DNA of 64,000 bases from Anaerolineae bacterium (GTDB taxonomy: Bacteria > Chloroflexota > Anaerolineae > Promineifilales > Promineifilaceae), in contig JADLAX010000082.1 in assembly GCA_020848035.1 (NCBI GenBank), forward strand, positions 1 to 64,000. The letters are read 5' to 3'. How positions within the stretch are numbered: position 1 is the first letter of the stretch; each line of letters opens with the position of its first letter. The notes under the pieces are model-generated. The model saw only the letters and a program-made list of their open reading frames with translations, searched no databases and was not told where the DNA came from. Positions 17,150 to 24,977 of the stretch are shown here, in pieces. A program made the position numbers and the translations under genes.

Positions 17150-18412
17150 ATGAGCGATTTAATTGCGATGGGGAAGGCGGCCAAGGCGGCGGGGCGCAAG
17201 CTGGCCACGCTGACAACCAACGAGAAAAATCGGGCCTTGCTGGCGATTGCTGAAGAGTTGGAACTGCAAACGGCCGTTGTCCTGGCCCAAAACGCGCTGG
17301 ACATTGAAGACGGCCGGGCCAAAGGGCTGAGCGACGGGCTGCTGGACCGCCTGCTGCTGACCGAGGCGCGCATCGCGGGTCTAGCGGCCGACACGCGCAA
17401 GGTGGTCGATCTGCCCGACCCGGTGGGGGCCGAGTTTGACAGCCGGGTGCTGCCCAACGGCCTGCGCCTCAGCCGCCGCCGCATTCCGGTGGGCGTGCTG
17501 GGCGTCATTTACGAAGCGCGCCCCAACGTCACCATCGACATCGCCACGCTGTGCCTGAAGACGGGCAACGCGGCCATTTTGCGCGGTGGCAGCGAAACGC
17601 TGCGCAGCAACCTGGCGCTGGTGAACGTCATTCAGAGTGCGCTGGACAAGGTGGGACTCCCGGGAACGGCCGTGCAGTACATCGCCAATCCCGACCGCAC
17701 CCTGGTAGCCGAAATGATGCGGCTGGATCGGTACATCGACATGCTCATCCCGCGCGGCGGGGCGGGGCTGCACCGCCTCTGCCGCGAGCAGGCCACCATC
17801 CCGGTGATCACTGGCGGCATCGGCATTTGCCACGTGTTTGTGGACGAGAGCGCCGACCAGGACAAAGCGCTGGACATCATCGAAAACGCCAAGGTGCAGC
17901 GCCCCAGCGTCTGCAACGCGCTGGACACCGTGCTGGTGCATCCCGCCATCGCCGACGAATTTTTGCCCAAAGTGGCGGCGCGCATGGCGCAAAACAAGGT
18001 GGAGCTGCGTCCCGCAGGCCGCGCCCTGGAGATTTTGAGCGGCAACGGGCACGGGGCCAAAGTGGTGCCTGCTGGCCCCGACGATTTCAGCACGGAATGG
18101 ATGAGCCTGATTTTGGGCGTCAAAATCATGGGGCTGGACGAGGCCATCGACCACATCGACGCCCACAGCATGGACCACAGCGACAGTATTTTGACGAACG
18201 ATTGGCACAACGCCACCAAATTTTTGAATGAGGTGAACAGTTCGGCCGTTTTTGTGAATGCCAGCACGCGGTTCAACGATGGCGGACAGTTTGGCCTGGG
18301 GGCCGAGGTGGCCGTGAGTACGCAAAAGCTGCACGCGCGCGGGCCGATGGGCTTAGAAGAATTAACGACGTACAAGTGGGTGTGCATTGGGGATGGGCAT
18401 ATACGGCCGTAA
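17150..18412 (+). CDS. proA: Gamma-glutamyl phosphate reductase
   Basis: This 420-residue enzyme reduces gamma-glutamyl phosphate to glutamate semialdehyde with NADPH, the second proline step. It is an aldehyde-dehydrogenase-fold protein: [37 protein letters not shown], and the catalytic cysteine in [18 protein letters not shown] start it at ATG 17150 behind GGGGAG; a GTG three bases earlier is in the same frame. It ends with an EELTTYKWV motif typical of ProA. A strong bidirectional terminator follows. Confidence 0.97.
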   Translation: MSDLIAMGKAAKAAGRKLATLTTNEKNRALLAIAEELELQTAVVLAQNALDIEDGRAKGLSDGLLDRLLLTEARIAGLAADTRKVVDLPDPVGAEFDSRVLPNGLRLSRRRIPVGVLGVIYEARPNVTIDIATLCLKTGNAAILRGGSETLRSNLALVNVIQSALDKVGLPGTAVQYIANPDRTLVAEMMRLDRYIDMLIPRGGAGLHRLCREQATIPVITGGIGICHVFVDESADQDKALDIIENAKVQRPSVCNALDTVLVHPAIADEFLPKVAARMAQNKVELRPAGRALEILSGNGHGAKVVPAGPDDFSTEWMSLILGVKIMGLDEAIDHIDAHSMDHSDSILTNDWHNATKFLNEVNSSAVFVNASTRFNDGGQFGLGAEVAVSTQKLHARGPMGLEELTTYKWVCIGDGHIRP

Positions 18413-18421
18413 CCAATTTTA

Positions 18422-18446
18422 GCCACGAATTTCACGAATTTACGCG
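18422..18446. repeat. CACGAATTT tandem repeat (period 9)
   Basis: CACGAATTT occurs twice in phase after the proA stop, followed by ACGCG. A degenerate relative lies at 60712-60745. Confidence 0.6.
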
Positions 18447-18450
18447 AAAA

Positions 18451-18487
18451 AAAAGCGCAAGGGGCTTTGCACCTTGCGCTTTTTTGT
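18451..18487. terminator. Bidirectional intrinsic terminator between proA and an acetyltransferase gene
   Basis: AAAAGCGCAAGG (18451-18462) pairs with CCTTGCGCTTTT (18472-18483), with A-runs before and T-runs after. It lies between two convergent genes and can serve both. Confidence 0.9.
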
Positions 18488-18545
18488 GCCCCGCTAAAGA
18501 AGGGTTGTGCTGAGCTTGCCAGAGCAATGACAATTCGAGTTTAGT

Positions 18546-18582
18546 TGTCATGCTAAGGTCCTCCGAAGCATCCTGCCCGCTT
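18546..18582. repeat. Partial TCATGCTGA...GAAGCATCC repeat element
   Basis: TGTCATGCTAAGG then CCGAAGCATCC, a degenerate half of the element seen in full at 22190-22307 and again at 45255-45320. It lies at the 3' end of the acetyltransferase gene. Confidence 0.55.
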
Positions 18583-18583
18583 G

Positions 18584-19156
18584 TTACCCGGCGTACCTCT
18601 CTTCAGCCCCCGCCTCAACCATTTTTGTCATCCGGGCCAACGGGAATCGCGTGCCGTCGGGCATGACGGCGTCTGACCGCTCCTGCACGACAAAGCCAAC
18701 CGCCGCGTACAGCGGCTCGCCGGTGCGCGTGGCCATCAGCTCCAGCCGGGTAAAGCCCGCCTGGTGGGCGGCCATTTCCGCCACACCCAGCAAAGCCCGG
18801 CCAATGCCCTGGCGTGAATGGTCCGGGTGGACAAAAAAGGCGCGGATTTTGGCCGGATCGACCCGCGGATCGAGCAGGTTATCGTCGGTGGGCGACTGCT
18901 TGGCTTTGTCGCCGCCGACCATGGATTCACGTTTGCTCCAGCCACCACAGCCGACGATACGGCCGTTCATCTCCGCGACAAAGTAGGTGCCATCGTGAAT
19001 CAGCTGCGTGTCGATGCCGTAGGCATACCGCAGCGCGCTGTCGATTTGTGCCTGGGAATAGTCGCGCACGTTGAGGTGTTGGACTGCTTCGATAACCAGC
19101 TCGTTCAAAACTGGCAAATCGGCCATCACGGCCCGGCGAATGATAAAAGGTGTCAT
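18584..19156 (-). CDS. GNAT-family N-acetyltransferase
   Basis: This 190-residue protein has the GNAT fold: an N-terminal strand IIRRAVMADLPVLNEL, a central FVAEMNGRIVGCGGW, and motif A for acetyl-CoA binding in IRAFFVHPDHSRQGIGRALL (residues about 107-126), followed by LELMATRTGEPLYAAVGF. The target amine cannot be told from sequence. An insertion of some 20 residues (KRESMVGGDKAKQSP) precedes motif A, as in a subgroup annotated simply as GNAT. It is transcribed alone. Confidence 0.85.
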   Translation of the reverse strand: MTPFIIRRAVMADLPVLNELVIEAVQHLNVRDYSQAQIDSALRYAYGIDTQLIHDGTYFVAEMNGRIVGCGGWSKRESMVGGDKAKQSPTDDNLLDPRVDPAKIRAFFVHPDHSRQGIGRALLGVAEMAAHQAGFTRLELMATRTGEPLYAAVGFVVQERSDAVMPDGTRFPLARMTKMVEAGAEERYAG

Positions 19157-19304
19157 ACAGATTCTCCTGAAAGGCAGCTGCCTGGTGTTGTTAAGGTTGT
19201 CTTGAGAGGTAGCTTAAGGGGAAACGGCCGTCCTCACAGCCAGCCTGGGGAAGATTCTGCTTATCACCAACGACAGCGCAAAGCGCCTGCCAAAAGTGAG
19301 GAAC

Positions 19305-19338
19305 AACAAAAAAGCGCCCGGATGAAGCCGGGCGCTTT
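19305..19338 (-). terminator. Intrinsic terminator of the histidine kinase gene
   Basis: AAAGCGCCCG (19311-19320) pairs with CGGGCGCTTT (19329-19338); on the minus strand the stem is followed by TTTTTTGTTG. It lies 25 bases after the stop codon at 19363. Confidence 0.9.
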
Positions 19339-19362
19339 GGCAAAGAAGGGCGGAAAAGGTGT

Positions 19363-20505
19363 TTATTTTTTCCAGATGATCGGCACCGTGACCATAAATT
19401 TGGTGCCGCTTTCCGGTGAGGATTGAAACTGGACTTTGCCGTGTAGATAATTTTCGGCCAGCAGCTTCATGCTGTAGGTGCCCAGCCCGCGATCGTACCC
19501 TTTGGTGGAAAAAGAGCGCTGAAACACTTGCAGCTGGACGTGATGGGGCATCACGGTGGGATTGTGGACTGAAATGTGTAACTGGTTGTAACTGCTTTCG
19601 CAGTTCAACGTGACGGTTTCGCCCACTTTGCACGCTTCCAGCGCATTTTTCACCATGTTAGACACCACGCGCCCTAAAAGCGTTCTGTCGCTCTGGATGA
19701 GGATATCTTCGGCCTGGGGATCGAGGAGGAGGAAACGGCCGTTGGCCACCCCATGCTGCTGATAAACGTTAATCAAATCCACCAAAAACGGTACCGTTTC
19801 CAAAAGCTGCGGTTCAACCGTCAAATCGCCTTGCTCGGCGGCTGAAATCTGGCTTTGCGCTCTGATTTCGTCAATCAGCTGCACCGATGCCTGCTTGAGC
19901 AGCGCCTGGACTTCCTCCACGGGCATCATCGACAGCTCGCCGTGTTGTTCCAGCATTTCCGCCAGCCCTTGAATGGCACCGGCCGTATTGGTAATGTCGT
20001 GAAAAAATACCCGCTCTAAAATGCGCCGCCTTTTTTCGCTGCTGATGTCCACGATGGCAAACAGGGTGAATTTCTCATCTTCAAAATTAAGCGGCGTGGC
20101 CCACACCCTCAGATCGAGGGCTTCATGTACGTCACTTTTGCTGACGCTGATACGGCATTCGTTTAGCGTCTTTTTGCCTTTTTGTGCCTGGGCAATGGCC
20201 TGTGCCGCGCCACAAACGGCACAAAACTGCGACGTACCGCAGCCGCCTTCCATGGTAGTGGCATGAGTACAGCGCAAAGCTTCCCCCAGGCGAAGCCCCA
20301 AAATGCCGTCCGGCTGCTTCAAATTTACAAAATTGAGAAAGTTTTGGTTAACGTAAACAATTTGCCGATTGTTGTTTAATATGACCACGCTCTCCAGAAC
20401 CCCGCTTAGCAAGGGATCCATGAGAGCAAATTCGCTAAAAAAGTCATTTTGTTGGGCAATGATGTCCAGGTCGTCTCTTTCTGGCGGAGCGTAAAACGTG
20501 TGCAT
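19363..20505 (-). CDS. Sensor histidine kinase with cysteine-rich PAS domain
   Basis: This 380-residue soluble protein has a PAS domain (about 35-155), a dimerisation helix with phospho-acceptor His169 in ERVFFHDITNTAGAI, and a HATPase domain with an N-box (NMVKNALEA) and a G-box (YDRGLGTYSMKLLAE). The PAS domain carries a tight cysteine set: Cys79, Cys89, Cys95 and Cys98 within CTHA...GGCG...FCAVCGA, which suggests metal, Fe-S or redox sensing. The His is followed by DITN, as in kinases with an atypical HisKA_7-like start, not HELR. No response regulator gene is adjacent, so it is an orphan kinase. Confidence 0.85.
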   Translation of the reverse strand: MHTFYAPPERDDLDIIAQQNDFFSEFALMDPLLSGVLESVVILNNNRQIVYVNQNFLNFVNLKQPDGILGLRLGEALRCTHATTMEGGCGTSQFCAVCGAAQAIAQAQKGKKTLNECRISVSKSDVHEALDLRVWATPLNFEDEKFTLFAIVDISSEKRRRILERVFFHDITNTAGAIQGLAEMLEQHGELSMMPVEEVQALLKQASVQLIDEIRAQSQISAAEQGDLTVEPQLLETVPFLVDLINVYQQHGVANGRFLLLDPQAEDILIQSDRTLLGRVVSNMVKNALEACKVGETVTLNCESSYNQLHISVHNPTVMPHHVQLQVFQRSFSTKGYDRGLGTYSMKLLAENYLHGKVQFQSSPESGTKFMVTVPIIWKK

Positions 20506-20657
20506 TTTGGGAGAACCATACCTTTCTGCCGGATCGTGAAGCAGTAGGATTCATTCAATCGTGTTGAAAGCGTTTTTAACAATTATCGGCTGGATTCCCA
20601 AAAGGTGTATATGCACTAAGTCCTGTTTTTCTCTGGAAAACCAGAATTAACGCCAAT

Positions 20658-21281
20658 TTATGGAACGGCCGCTTCATATTCCGCGTAACTTTTTAGCACC
20701 ACGTCGGCGGGCAGATTATTGCGGAAGGTAATGGCCAATCCGTGATACGGATAGCTCGGTTCGCCATCCACCACGATAAAGTGCAAATGCGGGTACCCCG
20801 CCAGGCCCGATCGTCCCGAAATCCCGAGCACATCCCCCTGTTCAACAGCATCCCCTTCAGCTACGTCAATGCCGTCTTGCGGCGAGTGGTAGTACAGCGC
20901 ATAGGTGCCATCCCCATGATCAATCACGACGTAGTTGCCTGCGCCCCCCCCATTACTCGGCTGGTCTTCGACCACCCGGTAGACGGTGCCGCTGCGAACG
21001 GCCGTAAACTCTGTCCCTACCGGCATGTCAAAATCGAAGGCGTATTGGTCTGGTTCCCCGGCGCGGTGATAGGAGCTGGAGCAGTTGGTCAGGCCAGTTT
21101 CGTACTTCTCGCCCGCCGGGAAGGGCAGCACGTAAGGGGATTCGGCCGGATCGGGGTAAACCTGCCCGTCGCAGCCCGCGATGGGTTCATCGGCGGAACC
21201 CGGCGTGGCCTGGCTGCACCCCACTATCAGCAAAATCATCAGCAATCCAAACGCGCCCAGGTATACAACTGGTTTTTTCAT
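20658..21281 (-). CDS. M23-type metallopeptidase lipoprotein
   Basis: This 207-residue protein has a lipoprotein signal peptide with the lipobox LIVGC (lipid on Cys22). The mature part is an M23 domain: YHRAGEPDQYAFDFDMPVGT with the likely zinc His before the Asp, GGAGNYVVIDHGDGTYALYYH and YPHLHF near the end. The YAFDFDMP form belongs to an M23 subgroup in which the first zinc His lies some residues earlier than in HxxxD enzymes. It may be peptidoglycan-directed and anchored to the membrane. It is transcribed alone. Confidence 0.8.
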   Translation of the reverse strand: MKKPVVYLGAFGLLMILLIVGCSQATPGSADEPIAGCDGQVYPDPAESPYVLPFPAGEKYETGLTNCSSSYHRAGEPDQYAFDFDMPVGTEFTAVRSGTVYRVVEDQPSNGGGAGNYVVIDHGDGTYALYYHSPQDGIDVAEGDAVEQGDVLGISGRSGLAGYPHLHFIVVDGEPSYPYHGLAITFRNNLPADVVLKSYAEYEAAVP

Positions 21282-21466
21282 GCGCCTGACACTCCTTTGA
21301 TATCTTGTGGAATAAAAATTGGCGTGAGGCTCATTTTACAGGGCTGGCAGCTTCCGGCCAATGTCAACTGAGGTTGGCGATGGCCCGACGGTACTTTTTC
21401 AAACGGCCGTAATCCATTCGGTTGGCAAGGGAATGCGCAAAGTGTCGCTTTTGTCGCGCAAAGCCA

Positions 21467-21495
21467 TTGCTGATGTGGCTAGCGCAGGGTATGAT
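21467..21495 (+). promoter_or_regulatory. Promoter directly before udk
   Basis: TTGCTG (21467-21472) and TATGAT (21490-21495) are 17 bases apart. The -10 box ends eight bases before the ATG at 21504, which predicts a leaderless or nearly leaderless messenger; no ribosome site is seen. Confidence 0.6.
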
Positions 21496-21503
21496 CGAAC
21501 GCC

Positions 21504-22163
21504 ATGATTGACATGACGCGGCGCGAGCCAAACAGCCCCATTGTATTCGCCGTGGCCGGTGGTACAGCATCAGGCAAAACAACCGTAGCCACAACTATTT
21601 TAGAAGCCGTTGGCGCAGCCAAAGTCGCTTACATGCCGCACGATGCGTACTATCGTGACCAGCCCCAGCTCTCTTTTGAAGAGCGATCCCAGCTCAATTA
21701 CGATCATCCCAACTCTCTGGAAACCCGGCTCATGGTGAAGCACATCAAGCAGCTGCTCAAAGGCCAACCGGTGCACGTGCCGGTCTATGACTTCACCACC
21801 CACCGTCGCACCGACCAGACGGTGCTGGTGGAGCCTGCACCCATCATCCTGGTGGACGGCATTCTCATCTTCACCAAACGGCGGCTGCGCGAGCTGATGG
21901 ACATTAAAGTGTACGTCGATACCGATGCCGACGTGCGCTTTATCCGCCGCTTAAAGCGAGATATGGAAGAACGCGGCCGTTCCCTGCCCTCGGTGGTGTC
22001 GCAGTACCTGGAGACGGTGCGCCCCATGCACCTGAAGTTTGTGGAGCCAAGCAAGCGCTTCGCCGACGTGATCATCCCCAACGGCGGTATGAACCGCGTG
22101 GCCATCGAAATGGTCGTCTCGCGCCTGCACGCGCTGCTGCCGGACAGCCAGCCTCAGGCGTAA
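21504..22163 (+). CDS. udk: Uridine kinase / P-loop nucleoside kinase
   Basis: This 219-residue kinase phosphorylates uridine or cytidine for pyrimidine salvage. It has a P-loop GGTASGKTT near residues 19-27, YMPHDAYYRD, NYDHPNSLETRLMVKHI, VPVYDFTTHRR, and the lid with RRLKRDMEERGRS. These are the uridine kinase motifs rather than phosphoribulokinase ones. Length is normal. The start may be ATG 21504 or ATG 21513; the promoter position favours a start at 21504 on a leaderless transcript. Confidence 0.88.
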   Translation: MIDMTRREPNSPIVFAVAGGTASGKTTVATTILEAVGAAKVAYMPHDAYYRDQPQLSFEERSQLNYDHPNSLETRLMVKHIKQLLKGQPVHVPVYDFTTHRRTDQTVLVEPAPIILVDGILIFTKRRLRELMDIKVYVDTDADVRFIRRLKRDMEERGRSLPSVVSQYLETVRPMHLKFVEPSKRFADVIIPNGGMNRVAIEMVVSRLHALLPDSQPQA

Positions 22164-22189
22164 ATTTCCCCCACTCAAGTGCATTGAAC

Positions 22190-22307
22190 TTATCATGCTG
22201 AGCGAAGCGAAGCATCCCGCAAGCACAACATGGCAGGCGCCTTTGTTAGACCCGTGTATTGCCGATTATCCTGCGGATGGGATGCTTCGGGGGACCTCAG
22301 CATGACA
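22190..22307. repeat. Inverted TCATGCTGAG...GAAGCATCCC element, full copy
   Basis: TCATGCTGAG (22193-22202) pairs with CTCAGCATGA (22296-22305), and inside them GAAGCATCCC (22209-22218) pairs with GGGATGCTTC (22279-22288). It lies between the convergent udk and glycosyltransferase genes. Degenerate partial copies lie at 18546 and 45255. Confidence 0.8.
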
Positions 22308-22317
22308 CATGGTGACG

Positions 22318-23439
22318 CTATTGGGCCAGGCGGCGGTAGTGGGTCAGGGTAGCTACGGCCGTTTCCTCCCATCTGAACCGCGCCGCCTGCCCCAACCCCC
22401 GCTGAGCCATCTCGTCCAGCGTTGCCGCATCCGGCAGAAGCGCCAGCAGCGTTTGGGCGATGGCCTGGCTGTCGGTCGGGTCAAAATAGGCCACCGCGTC
22501 GCCGCCCACCTCGGGCAGGCTGGATGTTTGCGAGCAGGCTACGGCCGTTCCGCAAGCCATCGCCTCTAGCACGGGCAAGCCAAACCCTTCGGCCAGACTC
22601 GGAAAGACAAACAGCCGCGCCCCGCTGTACAGGGCGGGCAGATCGGCATCGTCCACCGGACCCAAAAAGCGGATGTGATCGTGCAGGTTGTGCTGGGTTA
22701 CGGCCGTTTTCACCGCCTCATACCGCTCATCCCACCGCCCGGCAATGAGCAGGGGTGGTGCCGTGGGCAGCTCGTTTACCACCGTGGCCCACGCTGCCAC
22801 CAATCGCGCCAAATTTTTGTGCGGCTTGTTGATGCCCAGGTAGAGCACGTAGTTTTGGGGCAAGTTGAGCTTGTGGCGCACGGCGGTAACGGCCGTTGCC
22901 GCCTGTGGCGTAAACTGGTCATCGGCCGCCAGGGGAATGGTGGCAATTTGCCCCGGCTGGAGCGGGTAATGAGCCAGGAACTGCTGCCGCGTCGCTTCCG
23001 AAATGGCCAGGCAGTGGTGGCTGGCCCGCAGCGCCAGCCGTGTGGTTAGCCGCGCCAGCAGCCGCGCTTGCGGCGACACCAGCTGGGGAAATTGCTCCGG
23101 GATAAGGTCGTAGAGCGTCAGCAGGGTGGGCACGCCGGGGCGGTAGGGCATGAGGGAGTAGGCGCTGTGGTAGACCGTGGCGTTCACCTGCCGCAGCAGG
23201 CGCGGGATGTGCCACTGCTGGGCAAAGGCGAAGGGCGAAACGGCCGTCTCTACCCACTGCACGTTGGTCTGCGGTGCGGGCAAAGGCCAGTCCGTGCCCG
23301 CCTGCGGATTGTGCAGCAGCAGCAGTTTTTCCCCGGCGACCAGCTGCGGCACCAGGTGGCGCGCCAGTTGGCTGACATAGCGGCCAATCCCCGGAAAATG
23401 CGCCGTGGCTGTGCGAGCGTCCAGCACGTACCGCTTCAT
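22318..23439 (-). CDS. Family 4-type glycosyltransferase
   Basis: This 373-residue protein has the GT-B fold of GT4 enzymes: an N-terminal acceptor domain with GIGRYVSQLARHL and a C-terminal donor domain with LYLGINKPHKNLARLVAAW and the EX7E motif in AEGFGLPVLEAMACGT. The GT4 family moves sugars from nucleotide donors to glycans or lipids with retention. Its start overlaps the stop of the upstream glycosyltransferase by four bases (ATGA), so translation is coupled and the two probably act on the same glycan. No signal peptide or membrane helix is present. Confidence 0.88.
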   Translation of the reverse strand: MKRYVLDARTATAHFPGIGRYVSQLARHLVPQLVAGEKLLLLHNPQAGTDWPLPAPQTNVQWVETAVSPFAFAQQWHIPRLLRQVNATVYHSAYSLMPYRPGVPTLLTLYDLIPEQFPQLVSPQARLLARLTTRLALRASHHCLAISEATRQQFLAHYPLQPGQIATIPLAADDQFTPQAATAVTAVRHKLNLPQNYVLYLGINKPHKNLARLVAAWATVVNELPTAPPLLIAGRWDERYEAVKTAVTQHNLHDHIRFLGPVDDADLPALYSGARLFVFPSLAEGFGLPVLEAMACGTAVACSQTSSLPEVGGDAVAYFDPTDSQAIAQTLLALLPDAATLDEMAQRGLGQAARFRWEETAVATLTHYRRLAQ

Positions 23440-24584
23440 CGCTGGCCCTCCACCGTTTTTTGCAAAATATGGCCGATGTGTACGGCCGTTTGCTCAATCG
23501 AAAACTGCTCCCTGGCCCGCCGCTGCCCGGCCTGGCCCAGGCGGTGCCGCTCCACGGGGTCCGCCAGCAGCGCCCCGACCGCGTCGGCCAGCGCCACGAG
23601 GTTCCCTGGCGGCACCAGCACGCCGGTTTGCCCCGGCAGCACAATTTCTGGCAGCGCCCCGTGGCCAAAAGCGACCACCGGCTTGCCCGAGGCCATCGCC
23701 TCGATGTTGACCAGGCCAAACGGTTCCGGGTCGCCGGGATGCACAAAAACGTCCAGCGCTGCCAGGGCCGGGCGCACGTCGCTGAGGTGGTCGGTGAAGT
23801 GCAGGCAGTCGGCCAGGTTGTGCGCCGCCGCCTGCTGCCGCAGCTGCGCCGGGTAGCTGTCCGCCTCGCCCAACGGGACCCCGCCGACAAGCACAAAGTG
23901 GGCCTCTGGCCAGGTTTGGCGCACCAGGGCGGCCATTTCGATGAAGCGGTGTTGCCCCTTCCACGGCCGTAATCGCCCGACCATGCCCACCAGCGGCGCA
24001 TCCGCCGGAATGTGGTACGCCTGGCGAAACACGTGGCCGTCCAGCGCTTGGGCAAAGCGGGTCAGGTCGATGCCGTTGGGGAAAACGGCCGTTGTCCCCC
24101 CACATGGTAAATGGCTGGCCGTCGCCGCCGAGTTGGCGATGACTTGGGCCGCCGCCCGGCACAACACCCACTTGGCCGCCCAATCCACCCCGCGAAAGCG
24201 CGGCGCCGTTTCCGACAGCCAGAAATCGCGCATGTGCCAGAGGAACGGCCGTTTAGCCACCCGCGCCGCCCCCATGCCGTACAGCGCCGCTCGCACTGTA
24301 TTCGCATAGAGAGCCACAGCGCCGTTTTCCTGGGCGATTTGTGCCAGGTCTCGGGAAAAGTAGCGCCAATCCTGGGCAAACTGCCGGGAGCGGCGCAGCT
24401 GGGGCAGGCTGATCGAGTGCCAGGGGATGCCCTGCTCTCGCGCCTGGCGTGCCAGAGCACCGTCGGGGCAGGCCAGGTGCGGCTGCCATTCGGCGTGATC
24501 CAGGTGCCGCAGCAGCAGCAGCAAACTGTGTTCCGCACCGCCCAGGCCGGTAGCGTGGTCAACAAAAAGTACAGGCAAATTCAT
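23436..24584 (-). CDS. Family 4-type glycosyltransferase
   Basis: This 382-residue protein is a second GT4 enzyme: GLGGAEHSLLLLLRHL at the N-terminus (glycine-rich acceptor loop), GMVGRLRPWKGQHRFIEMAALV in the donor domain, and EX7E in EPFGLVNIEAMASGKPV. It is the first gene of a two-gene operon with the next glycosyltransferase. The sugar and acceptor are unknown; a surface polysaccharide or glycolipid is likely. Four ACGGCCGT copies are present. Confidence 0.88.
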   Translation of the reverse strand: MNLPVLFVDHATGLGGAEHSLLLLLRHLDHAEWQPHLACPDGALARQAREQGIPWHSISLPQLRRSRQFAQDWRYFSRDLAQIAQENGAVALYANTVRAALYGMGAARVAKRPFLWHMRDFWLSETAPRFRGVDWAAKWVLCRAAAQVIANSAATASHLPCGGTTAVFPNGIDLTRFAQALDGHVFRQAYHIPADAPLVGMVGRLRPWKGQHRFIEMAALVRQTWPEAHFVLVGGVPLGEADSYPAQLRQQAAAHNLADCLHFTDHLSDVRPALAALDVFVHPGDPEPFGLVNIEAMASGKPVVAFGHGALPEIVLPGQTGVLVPPGNLVALADAVGALLADPVERHRLGQAGQRRAREQFSIEQTAVHIGHILQKTVEGQR

Positions 24585-24713
24585 ACGTTTAACACACCCT
24601 CAAAATCCACAGATCCCACAGCTTCTCCCTTTCTCTGCGTCCCCGCGTCTCTGCGTTGAGTGCTTTTCAAGGGAGATTTCATCAGCGCAGGCTCAACACC
24701 ATGAATGAAAGTC

Positions 24714-24770
24714 AACCGATTTCGCCGATTTACCAAATTTCATCCGCGTTAATCCGCGCAATCCGCAGCC
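24714..24770. repeat. Self-complementary period-9 array
   Basis: Six 9-base units in phase: two of the type CCGATTTCG or CCGATTTAC, one transition unit, then three of the type ATCCGCGTT or ATCCGCGCA. It shares the ATCCGCG unit with the array between proB and proA. Confidence 0.7.
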
Positions 24771-24960
24771 TATTTTCGAAGGAGCAAATAGGTTTATCAT
24801 TGTCAGAAGTGTAACGCGGCGCGGGCCAATTTCCCATGAAACGGCGGCGTCATCCAGTTTGTGATAAATGGCCCTTAATTTACATTAAACAAATCCCAGC
24901 ACCTGGAAAAACTGAACATTAGGGGGGAGTAAGTCCTGTTTTTAACTCTCTTTCTTCCCT

Positions 24961-24966
24961 TATAAT
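24961..24966 (+). promoter_or_regulatory. TATAAT box eleven bases before the first cyclase gene
   Basis: A perfect -10 sequence ends 11 bases before the ATG at 24978. The -35 region (GTTTTT) is weak. The transcript would begin about six bases before the start codon, and no ribosome site is visible, so a leaderless messenger is likely. Confidence 0.5.
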
Positions 24967-24977
24967 TCACCGTAGCC

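Larger units (their letters stand above)
24585..24977. other. Divergent intergenic region with repeat arrays and cyclase promoter
   Basis: Some 390 bases between the glycosyltransferase operon (minus) and the cyclase operon (plus). It contains a CTCTGCGT run (24631-24657), a period-9 array (24714-24770) and a TATAAT box right before the cyclase start. No gene is supported. Confidence 0.6.
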
